Below, piece by piece: positions 36,766 through 46,412 of a stretch of 64,000 bases of DNA. Positions within the stretch are counted from its first letter, which is position 1. Each line of letters opens with the position of its first letter. The stretch lies in the NCBI GenBank assembly GCA_030770545.1, contig CM061102.1, positions 7,243,501 through 7,307,500 on the forward strand, written 5' to 3'. Below the pieces are notes generated by a model, which worked only from the letters and a program-made list of their open reading frames with translations, did no database searches and had not been told where the DNA came from. This DNA is from Macropodus opercularis (lineage: Eukaryota > Chordata > Actinopteri > Anabantiformes > Osphronemidae). Made by a program: the position numbers and the translations under genes.

Positions 36766-39435
36766 TCATACCATTTCTTCTGATGCCTCTGCCATATGGG
36801 ATTGGGCCAATTCCGTCATGCCCTGTAACCGCTCTCTCATCTGTAAAACATACGACACCACATTCACAGGCCCCGCCCTCACCTGGTCACCCCCTCCCCA
36901 TACTTTATTTAGCAATGAAAGAGGCCCCCTCACTTCATGACCATACAAAAGTTCAAAGGGGGAAAACCCAGTGGAGGCTTGAGGTACTTCCCGATACGCA
37001 AACAGCAAATATGGCAGCCACTGATCCCAGTCTGACCCGGTTTTGTTCACAAACTTGCGCAGCATCTGCTTGAGAGTCTGATTAAAACGCTCTGTCAGGC
37101 CATCCGTTTGAGGGTGGTAAGGGGTCGTCCGCAAACTCTTAATCCCAAGCAGCTGATAAACCTGTTTGAGCAGTGTGGACATAAAGTTAGTTCCTTGGTC
37201 TGTTAATATTTCACCGGGAAACCCCACTCTAGAAAACAACTGCACCAAACAGAAGGCAACAGGCTTGGCTTTGATTGATCTTAAGGGGAAGACTTCAGGA
37301 TATTTTGTAGCATAGTCCACTATCACAAGCATGTAACGATTTCCCGTTTTACTCCTCTCCACTGGGCCAACAATATCCATCCCCAATCGCTCAAAAGGTG
37401 TAGATATGATGGGGAGAGGTTGCAGAGGAGCTCTGGAGGGGACTTTAGATGACGTTTTCTGGCATTGAGGGCAACTTTTACAGAAATCAGCAACATCAGT
37501 ACGCATCCCAGGCCAAAAAAAATGTTGCCTAATACGAGCAGCAGTCTTATGTTTTCCCAAGTGGCCAGCCCAAGGAATGGTGTGGCCCATTGTAAGGACA
37601 GCCTCCCGAACAGCCTGAGGGACCACCATCTGCTTTGCTGCCCCCTGCTGACGATAGAGCACACCATTTTCCAGAAAGAAATCGCCATCTGCATCAGGTG
37701 TGATGCCTTCCTTCCCCTCTTTAGCGTTCCGCAATAACGGGCTCAAAGTGAGATCACATCTTTGTAGGTTGATAATGTCTGTGGGGATCTTTAAGCCCAT
37801 CTGCAGGTCAGGCTCCAGATCAACTGCTGGTTCTACGATCGTATGTTGGAACTTTGCTTGCCTCTTTTGTCTGCGTGACTTCCGAGACTTCCCGGGTGCA
37901 GCCTCCAGGTCAGCATCAAAATAAGGCAAGGTTTGAAGGGTTTCTTGTTGCAGATCAACCTGTTTAGATTGAGCCCTAGTGACTGCCACACCACATTTTT
38001 GTTTTGGTTGTAACATGTCAAAAAGTACTGGCAGATCACGGCCCAACACCACAGAAAATGGTAAATTCTGCACGACCCAAACATTCAACAGGTAGACCTG
38101 TCCCTGAACTTTCAAATACACATCCGCTGTGGGGCAAGACTTTTCATCTCCATGAACACAGCAAATCTGAATTCTATTTTTAGCCATAACCATGTTAGGT
38201 GACACCAAGCTGCAATGCACTAGTGTCTGCTCACTGCCAGTATCGACCAAAGCCTGTACAGTTTGTCCATTTACTTCAACAGATGTCATTCCTATTTCCT
38301 TATTACAGTCATCCTCAGATGAGACAGTATGACGTGGTACAAAACACACCTGAGTCAGCTTAACCGGGTTTTTCGGGCAAAGTGGCTTAGTATGGCCCTC
38401 CTGCCCACACAGATAGCACACTGGTAGTTTAGTATAAGACTTTGAAGGCAGTTTTGGCACCACAGGGTCCCTTGCAGGTGGCTTACCCATACCAGGCCTC
38501 TGTTGGTACTGAGGAGACGTTGACCTTCGACTGTAGTTGGTGGTTTTCCAGGCCGTGTAGCTCCAAGGCTGAGTTTTCTTAGCTAAGGCAGCAGCATCAG
38601 CTGCTGTTTTTGGGCTGTGCTCCTTGAGCCACACCTGTAACTCAGGGGACACCATTCTCAAGTATTGTTCCAAAATGATAATTTCACCAATCTCTTGTGT
38701 TGTTTTACCTTTCGGCTGGACCCACTTTCCATACAGTTCCTTAAGCCTTGCATAAAGCTCCCTTGGGCTTTCCTCTGCATTACTATCCATGGAGCGAAAT
38801 CGCTGTCTATAGGTTTCAGTATTTATGTCATATTTTGTAAGAATAGCAGATTTTACTTTATCATAATCCTGGGCATCATCCAAGTCCATATGCACATAGG
38901 CACTTCTAGCCTTACCTGTCAGCAGTGGTATTAGATGAAACACCCAGTCTGCCTTAGGCCATCGACATGACGTCGCAATACGCTCAAAAGTAATAAGGAA
39001 GTGTTCCACATCATCCTCTTCCGAAAGTTTTAGCAATCTGGGTACATAATGTAACTGGGACTGACCTGATGGAAGCTGTGACGGTGTATCATCCTCCAAA
39101 ACAGAAGTCACCTTAGAAGGCACCTGATATGGTTCAGCACCCAATTCCATAGGAGTGGGGGCAGGAGTCGGGGTGGTACGGACCTGCACCTCCAGCTGCA
39201 GTAACTGAAACTGATGCTGTAAAGCTTTAAAGCGCTGTTCTTGCCTTGCAGTGTCTTCTTTATACCGCACCTCCCGGGTCTCCTGCTGCCCCATAAGGGT
39301 CCGTAATATTGCATACACATCTGAGATCCCAGGCTCTTCACCTTCACCCTCATTGCCAATCCGCCCCTCCAGAAGCTCCTTTCTCCATTTCTTCTGTATT
39401 AAAACACAACTCCTGATGCTGTTCCTCTCCACCAT
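36766..39435 (-). pseudogene. Gmr1-like gag, protease and integrase frame
   Basis: An 889-residue open frame. The gag part holds a SCAN-like domain at about residues 205-285 (PRELYARLKELYGKW, LEQYLRMVSPELQVWLKEH). A CCHC knuckle follows (CYLCGQEGHTKPLC, about 340), then the aspartic protease (LVDTGS, about 395). The integrase has an HHCC zinc motif (about 620-660) and D, D and E in MDIVGP, TDQGTNF and DGLTERFNQ (about 686-781). The frame ends at a TGA near 36766, inside the integrase tail, while the protein continues in a different frame. That is a frame break at a place where no programmed shift is expected. Another in-frame start may lie upstream in a different frame near 39470. Confidence 0.88.
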
Positions 39436-39606
39436 CTATCCTTGGTCCTCTTCCCCTCCTTGGCATTTAAACAATTAGAGAAAGACTAACTCAAATTGTG
39501 AATAAACACCAGAAAAAGGGAGGGAATGAAGCAGGTAAAAAGGAAAAAAAGTAGAAAAAAAATTATCCTGTGCCCTCTACTGGACGATCCCACCACTGCC
39601 ACCAAA

Positions 39607-40199
39607 TGTCAGGGACCGGGTAGTCAGGCGCAGAACACAAATGGATTATTTCCAAAAAAATGGATTTATTTATCCAAAAACAAAATATAGAGACATAAAC
39701 AAATCATATTAATAATGAAAAGCATTCCCTAAAAGAGGCCAACCTAAACTAACTGAACAAAACCATAATGGTAAATCTTTAACACAAGCATTACTACAAA
39801 CAAAAGACAAAACCTGACCTGCCAAAAGACACACAAGGGCAACATATATACTGGTTGGCCAAACCAGTCATGACACATGGGGGATTGACATTACCAACAC
39901 TAACACCTAACACTAACCAATAACTCTAACAGACACAGACCTCTTAGAATACAAAATAAAAGAACAAAGTAAAGCAACAACAACAAAAAGAACTTCCCAT
40001 TTTAACTATAAGAATAAACAAAACATTTTCCGGCTTCCTTCAACCCCCCCCCCCAAGTAATTGAGCAAGGTGGCACAGTCCAGGCCTACTGAAGGCATTA
40101 AAGCCTGACGCCAGCCTCACTGCATCCCTTTGCCTGGATGCATCCGGTTAGACCAACAGACTGGTAAGTTATGGGGTGGCTGAAGTTGTGGCCACCACA
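39607..40199 (-). repeat. 5' LTR of the Gmr1-like element
   Basis: 593-bp direct repeat of 34479-35075. The first bases after it in the element's sense (complement of 39588-39606, TTTGGTGGCAGTGGTGGGA) occupy the primer-binding-site position. I could not assign the tRNA with confidence. Confidence 0.93.
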
Positions 40200-40241
40200 C
40201 CGAGCAAAAGGTGAATGTGAAATAACTTCATGTGCTTTTAG

Positions 40242-40412
40242 CTCAGATCCGTTGCGTTGCCAGAGAGAGAGCAGGTCTATGAAGGTCAGCTGAGCACCGT
40301 CCAGGCTGGGTGGCTGCGGCTGCAGGATGCTCCTGGACATTCTGGGCTTTCTGTCCCAACCAAAAGTCTCTTCTCTGTTGAAGTGGCCTCCAGCCCCGTC
40401 TGCATGAGCTGA
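40242..40412 (+). pseudogene. Unidentified terminal-exon-like segment, array unit 1 (also in units 2-4)
   Basis: After an acceptor-like TGTGCTTTTAG there are 56 open codons and a TGA on the plus strand (APGHSGLSVPTKSLFS and EQVYEGQLSTVQAGW are readable). The same segment occurs at 41486-41656, 42732-42902 and 43978-44148. A diverged relative at about 53202-53290 differs over the shared stretch only by third-position changes and one 3-bp insertion, which suggests coding history on this strand. I do not recognise the protein. The minus strand of the same DNA also has an open frame of about 110 codons, which I consider incidental. Confidence 0.4.
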
Positions 40413-40577
40413 TGTTTTATTGTTGCACTGACAATGCATCTAGAACCTCTCACACTCTACATGGGAAAGGGAGCAATTAGTTTAACAGTAATTGGTTTTA
40501 ATAATTCCTATATTTGTCATTGTCATTGTGCGTCTGCTGAAATCTGACCACTCTGCCGTCTGTCATTTCTGCCAAAG

Positions 40578-41041
40578 AGCTGTGCGTGAAGTTTGTGCTG
40601 ACCAAAGCTGCCGGGTTTTGGATGTTACTGCACACATTGCTGGGTAAGACTCCCTCCCTTCTTCACACCACAGCCGCAAACTAACGACTAACCACAACAC
40701 TGATGCTATTTGCAGAATACCTATTTGTGTGAAACCGAATTACTCACTGAAGTTGACGCCATTTTATGTACCTATTTAAAAGTTGTTTAGAAGGACTTTA
40801 TTATCAATAGTGGCTTTGCCTATTTGCCGTATTGTTTGTAAATCCATTGCTAATACACAACTAGCGCAGTGTCTAGTTGTGTAATTCATAATGCATCTCT
40901 CTCTGCAGCTCAGGTGGCACAGCTGCTGAAGATTCTGTGGAGAGGAAGTGCAGAGGGCCTGAGTCTGGCCTCGGTCATCCTGCAGCTTTACGCTTTCTCA
41001 TGTCCAGTCGTCTACGCCGTGGCCAACAACTTTCCACTCTT
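40578..41041 (+). pseudogene. mpdu1: mpdu1 exons 2 and 3, array unit 1
   Basis: 40578-40643 matches mpdu1 exon 2 (CVKFVLTKAAGFWMLL, with His for Asp just after). 40909-41041 is identical to exon 3 of the complete gene (QVAQLLKILWRGSAEGLSL). Both keep acceptor and donor sites. No exon 1 or exons 4-7 are present, so this cannot encode MPDU1, although it could be spliced into other transcripts. The exon 3 area of this unit matches the real gene, while the rest matches units 2 and 3. Confidence 0.85.
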
Positions 41042-41821
41042 GTATGTAATCAACACCATGTTACTGTATTTGCTCACCTAGTGTCTCTAGATTGAAATAC
41101 TGTAATCACTGGTATTAGACATGGGCTCATTCATTAAGTGACATTCCTGTAGATACAGAGCATTTGTGTCCTGTTTATAGACTAAAACGTTTTGAGGGGG
41201 ATAAAGTGAGAAGTGCACTGAGCTGAGATTACGATGTGTCAAGAGGACAGAAGTGTGACAAAGAAGATGCAGCATCATTCCTTCTTGCTCCTTTTGATCA
41301 TTGTGTTACTGAACTACTATTATGGGATGTGCAGTTGAGGGGTCAGTAGACTAATATAAGCAACATATGTCACCACTGCAAATCACTGTGGAAAAACAAC
41401 TTTCCCTATAATCTAAGGTTTCATTTTGTATTTCACATGGTGTCCGAGCAAAAGGTGAATGTGAAATAACTTCATGTGCTTTTAGCTCAGATCCGTTGCG
41501 TTGCCAGAGAGAGAGCAGGTCTATGAAGGTCAGCTGAGCACCGTCCAGGCTGGGTGGCTGCGGCTGCAGGATGCTCCTGGACATTCTGGGCTTTCTGTCC
41601 CAACCAAAAGTCTCTTCTCTGTTGAAGTGGCCTCCAGCCCCGTCTGCATGAGCTGATGTTTTATTGTTGCACTGACAATGCATCTAGAACCTCTCACACT
41701 CTACATGGGAAAGGGAGCAATTAGTTTAACAGTAATTGGTTTTAATAATTCCTATATTTGTCATTGTCATTGTGCGTCTGCTGAAATCTGACCACTCTGC
41801 CGTCTGTCATTTCTGCCAAAG

Positions 41822-42287
41822 AGCTGTGCGTGAAGTTTGTGCTGACCAAAGCTGCCGGGTTTTGGATGTTACTGCACACATTGCTGGGTAAGACTCCCTC
41901 CCTTCTTCACACCACAGCCGCAAACTAACGACTAACCACAACACTGATGCTATTTGCAGAATACCTATTTGTGTGAAACCGAATTACTCACTGAAGTTGA
42001 CGCCATTTTATGTACCTATTTAAAAGTTGTTTAGAAGGACTTTATTATCAATAGTGGCTTTGCCTATTTGCCGTATTGTTTGTAAATTCATTGCTAATAT
42101 GCAGCTAGAGCAGTTTCTAGTTGTCTAATTCATAATGCATCTCTCTCTCTGCAGCTCAGGTCGCACAGCTGCTGAAGATTCTGTGGAGAGGAAGTGCAGA
42201 GGGCCTGAGTCTGGCCTCGGTCATCCTGCAGCTTTACGCTTTCTCATGTCCAGTCGTCTACGCCGTGGCCAACAACTTTCCACTCTT
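41822..42287 (+). pseudogene. mpdu1: mpdu1 exons 2 and 3, array unit 2
   Basis: Exon 2 copy at 41822-41887 and exon 3 copy at 42155-42287, with splice sites kept. Exon 3 differs from the real gene by a synonymous change (GTC for GTG in QVA). The flanking intron has several substitutions and a longer CT run before the acceptor. Confidence 0.85.
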
Positions 42288-43067
42288 GTATGTAATCAAC
42301 ACCATGTTACTGTATTTGCTCACCTAGTGTCTCTAGATTGAAATACTGTAATCACTGGTATTAGACATGGGCTCATTCATTAAGTGACATTCCTGTAGAT
42401 ACAGAGCATTTGTGTCCTGTTTATAGACTAAAACGTTTTGAGGGGGATAAAGTGAGAAGTGCACTGAGCTGAGATTACGATGTGTCAAGAGGACAGAAGT
42501 GTGACAAAGAAGATGCAGCATCATTCCTTCTTGCTCCTTTTGATCATTGTGTTACTGAACTACTATTATGGGATGTGCAGTTGAGGGGTCAGTAGACTAA
42601 TATAAGCAACATATGTCACCACTGCAAATCACTGTGGAAAAACAACTTTCCCTATAATCTAAGGTTTCATTTTGTATTTCACATGGTGTCCGAGCAAAAG
42701 GTGAATGTGAAATAACTTCATGTGCTTTTAGCTCAGATCCGTTGCGTTGCCAGAGAGAGAGCAGGTCTATGAAGGTCAGCTGAGCACCGTCCAGGCTGGG
42801 TGGCTGCGGCTGCAGGATGCTCCTGGACATTCTGGGCTTTCTGTCCCAACCAAAAGTCTCTTCTCTGTTGAAGTGGCCTCCAGCCCCGTCTGCATGAGCT
42901 GATGTTTTATTGTTGCACTGACAATGCATCTAGAACCTCTCACACTCTACATGGGAAAGGGAGCAATTAGTTTAACAGTAATTGGTTTTAATAATTCCTA
43001 TATTTGTCATTGTCATTGTGCGTCTGCTGAAATCTGACCACTCTGCCGTCTGTCATTTCTGCCAAAG

Positions 43068-43533
43068 AGCTGTGCGTGAAGTTTGTGCTGACCAAAGCTG
43101 CCGGGTTTTGGATGTTACTGCACACATTGCTGGGTAAGACTCCCTCCCTTCTTCACACCACAGCCGCAAACTAACGACTAACCACAACACTGATGCTATT
43201 TGCAGAATACCTATTTGTGTGAAACCGAATTACTCACTGAAGTTGACGCCATTTTATGTACCTATTTAAAAGTTGTTTAGAAGGACTTTATTATCAATAG
43301 TGGCTTTGCCTATTTGCCGTATTGTTTGTAAATTCATTGCTAATATGCAGCTAGAGCAGTTTCTAGTTGTCTAATTCATAATGCATCTCTCTCTCTGCAG
43401 CTCAGGTCGCACAGCTGCTGAAGATTCTGTGGAGAGGAAGTGCAGAGGGCCTGAGTCTGGCCTCGGTCATCCTGCAGCTTTACGCTTTCTCATGTCCAGT
43501 CGTCTACGCCGTGGCCAACAACTTTCCACTCTT
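43068..43533 (+). pseudogene. mpdu1: mpdu1 exons 2 and 3, array unit 3
   Basis: Exon 2 copy at 43068-43133 and exon 3 copy at 43401-43533. The sequence matches unit 2 at every position I compared. Confidence 0.85.
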
Positions 43534-44602
43534 GTATGTAATCAACACCATGTTACTGTATTTGCTCACCTAGTGTCTCTAGATTGAAATACTGTAATCA
43601 CTGGTATTAGACATGGGCTCATTCATTAAGTGACATTCCTGTAGATACAGAGCATTTGTGTCCTGTTTATAGACTAAAACGTTTTGAGGGGGATAAAGTG
43701 AGAAGTGCACTGAGCTGAGATTACGATGTGTCAAGAGGACAGAAGTGTGACAAAGAAGATGCAGCATCATTCCTTCTTGCTCCTTTTGATCATTGTGTTA
43801 CTGAACTACTATTATGGGATGTGCAGTTGAGGGGTCAGTAGACTAATATAAGCAACATATGTCACCACTGCAAATCACTGTGGAAAAACAACTTTCCCTA
43901 TAATCTAAGGTTTCATTTTGTATTTCACATGGTGTCCGAGCAAAAGGTGAATGTGAAATAACTTCATGTGCTTTTAGCTCAGATCCGTTGCGTTGCCAGA
44001 GAGAGAGCAGGTCTATGAAGGTCAGCTGAGCACCGTCCAGGCTGGGTGGCTGCGGCTGCAGGATGCTCCTGGACATTCTGGGCTTTCTGTCCCAACCAAA
44101 AGTCTCTTCTCTGTTGAAGTGGCCTCCAGCCCCGTCTGCATGAGCTGATGTTTTATTGTTGCACTGACAATGCATCTAGAACCTCTCACACTCTACATGG
44201 GAAAGGGTCTTATATGGTCTTATATGAAGTTGATGTTTTCTTTCCTGCCGTGTAGAGAAGTTAGTGACACGTTCGTGTTGAGCTGTTGTTGCGTTTGTGT
44301 TGTGTGTTGTTGGTCCTAAACGACAGTGACAGATTACACGTGTCCTTGGTTTTGATGTTTCTCCTGACGAGCAGCGTTTTGTCCCCCTCTGCTGGAGCCC
44401 TGTTCACCCTGGCGTCTGTTTCTGCGTGTTTCTTACTGACTAGAACCAAATTGCAGGCTTGCATAGTGTTTGCTATGTGTGTGTAGAACAGTGCTCTAAT
44501 ATTAGCTTTGTATACATGCAGGTAAAAAGTAAATAAACAAATATTTGCTGTTTGTTAGGTATTTGAAAGACAAGGAGGCCTCCTGTGACAAGCTCTTGCA
44601 CC

Positions 44603-46412
44603 ATGGCCCCTCACCCGGTCGTCCAGGCCGTCATTGACCTCTCAGCCGGAGCCATAGGTAACTACAGTCTTCAGAACAGTCTGTCAAAGTGAACAACGGC
44701 ATCTCAACACAATGAGGCACACACACGTGTTTAATCCATGAAATAATACCGTTGGTTTGCCGCTGGTTTCTGTGTGTCTGATGAAGCAGGACATTGTGAT
44801 GACTCCTGTGTTTTTCCAGCTGATTTGTCTCTGGGTTTACATGGACCGTTTGTGTGAAAGTGCAACCCTCTGAAAAGCGTCTGTGATTCTCGTCTATACT
44901 CCCAGCACATAAAACCAGGACAGACTGATTTTCCTCCGTGTACCAGACATTCTTCTGTATGTAGCTTTTCATGCTCTTCTCGTGTCTTTCTCCAAGGGGG
45001 AGCTGCTTGTGTTTTCAGTGGCCAGCCTTTAGACACAACCAAGGTCAAGATGCAGACCTTTCCTACTCTTTACCGAGGATTCGTTCACTGCATCGTGTCC
45101 ACCTACAAACAAGTGGGTATTCGTGGTCTGTACCAGGGCACCACGCCGGCGCTGATGGCCAACATCGCAGAGAACTCTGTGCTCTTCATGAGCTACGGCT
45201 TCTGCCAGCAGGTCGTCCGCTTCACAGCCGGGCTGCCCAGTGAATCTGCGCTAAGGTAGCGTTCCTGTCGACACCGAACCGGCCTTAGGCTGAGAAGTCG
45301 CGACTGATCTCTAACTGTCTTCTCTGTGTCCTTGGCGATCTGCTAGTGACGTGCAGAAAGCCTGTGCTGGCTCCGTAGCGTCCATCTTCTCCTCACTAGT
45401 ACTCTGCCCCACTGAGCTCGTCAAGTGCCGGCTGCAAGCAATGTATGAAATGGAGGCGTCAGGCAAGATCGCAAAGAGCCAGAAGTAAGTGGCTTTTAAT
45501 TACAATGCATGTTTCACAATATGTAGAGATGAGTTAGAATAAATTCAGTTATTAGTGTACAAATGAAAACATAATGATACAAACCAGTCTATTATCCAGT
45601 TTCTATTACTAACTTAATGTTTAAGTGCTATTTTACAGCTTGAATACAAACCCAAGCTTATTTGTAGCAGTTTCTGACTGAGCTGAACCTCATCTCGCTC
45701 TGCAGCACAGTGTGGTCTGTGGTCAAATCCATTATGAAGCACGAGGGACCACAGGGCTTCTTCCAGGGCCTGACCACGACTATAGCAAGAGAGGTGCCGG
45801 GGTACTTCTGCTTCTTCGGTGCCTATGAGCTCTGCCGCACCGGCTTTGCAGATTACATGAAATGTGACAAGGACGACATAGGTAGTGACCAAATATTCTG
45901 CTTGAATTGTTTCATTAGTAGAGTGATGGTTGTCTCGTTTGTGTTGATGGAGCTTACTTGGTCTAAAGCTGTATTACCCATCGAAATGTTGTGTTTTTGC
46001 TGCGGTTTGTGTTAGTTTAACAGATGTCACTGCATGTGTGTGTGTGTGTGTGTGTTAAAGGTGTGGCTCCCATCGTGTTCAGTGGCGGCTTCGGGGGTGC
46101 TTGCCTGTGGCTTGTGGTGTATCCTATGGACTGCGTCAAGTCTCGCATCCAGGTCATGTCTATGACAGGCAAACAGGCAGGGTTTTTCCAAACCTTCATG
46201 GCCATCGCTCGTTCTGAAGGTAGGTGGACGAGTTTGTGTTTTTTTGTTGCCTGTATTACTCAGATGCTGACGTTTGCTGTCTTTTGTGTGTAGGTGTGAG
46301 GGCTCTCTACTCGGGTCTTACCCCCACCATGATCCGCACTTTTCCTGCAAACGGAGCACTGTTCCTGGGTTACGAGGCCAGTTGGAAGCTCATGATGAAG
46401 CAGTTTGACTGA
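44603..46412 (+). CDS. slc25a15: Mitochondrial ornithine carrier, copy 2 (SLC25A15/ORC1)
   Basis: Six exons matching copy 1: 44603-44657, 44997-45255, 45347-45484, 45706-45881, 46061-46219, 46294-46412, all in frame with intact splice sites, giving 301 residues. The only protein changes I see are Met107 to Val and Arg293 to Trp. The second alters the conserved YEASRKLMMK ending. The spliced 5' leader exon is kept, but the CpG-rich first-exon region of copy 1 is missing. The block instead begins directly after the mpdu1-derived array, so expression would need a new promoter. The three carrier motifs PLDTTK, PTELVK and PMDCVK are intact. Confidence 0.88.

Larger units (their letters stand above)
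34474..40204 (-). mobile_element. Gmr1-like Ty3/gypsy LTR retrotransposon, full length, inserted in array unit 1
   Basis: The element proper is 34479-40199 (5721 bp), flanked by a 5-bp target duplication CCGAG (34474-34478 and 40200-40204). The undisturbed site can be read in units 2-4. LTRs are 597 and 593 bp, run TG...CA on the minus strand, and differ by two substitutions (34534/39662, 34611/39739) and a C-run length. On the minus strand the order is LTR, gag with a SCAN-like domain, CCHC knuckle, protease, integrase, reverse transcriptase, RNase H, purine tract, LTR. Integrase before reverse transcriptase is the order of the Gmr1 clade. Two frame breaks, near 36750 and near 35265, make this copy defective as sequenced. 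Confidence 0.93.
34379..44207 (+). repeat. Tandem array of a 1246-bp mpdu1-derived unit (three units plus a partial fourth)
   Basis: The unit starts GACTAATATAAGCAACATATG. Unit 1 is 34379-34478 plus 40205-41346, split by an LTR element. Unit 2 is about 41347-42592, unit 3 about 42593-43838, and a partial unit 4 runs from about 43839 to 44207, where it joins the slc25a15 duplicate. Units 2 and 3 show no difference that I can find. Each full unit carries, in order, an unidentified terminal-exon-like segment, mpdu1 exon 2, mpdu1 exon 3, and a segment shared with the DNA beside the third tm4sf copy (50281-50465). Spacing is exactly 1246 bp between units 2 and 3 and about the same for the others. 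Confidence 0.95.

Noticed and set aside
36740..36770. Programmed ribosomal frameshift at the Gmr1-like pol break
   Set aside because: The break lies inside the integrase tail rather than at a gag-pol boundary, and I see no slippery heptamer with a clear downstream structure. Mutation is simpler.
39588..39606. Assignment of a specific tRNA to the primer-binding site
   Set aside because: The sequence after the 5' LTR did not match a tRNA 3' end I could name with confidence.
41351..41683. 110-residue minus-strand open frames repeated in array units (also 42597-42929 and 43843-44175)
   Set aside because: They are identical only because the units are recent copies, they have no recognisable domain, and the diverged relative near 53202 fits conservation of the plus-strand frame better.
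41347..43838. CRISPR-like or satellite interpretation of the regular repeats
   Set aside because: The 1246-bp unit contains eukaryotic exons with splice sites and is a gene-derived tandem duplication.
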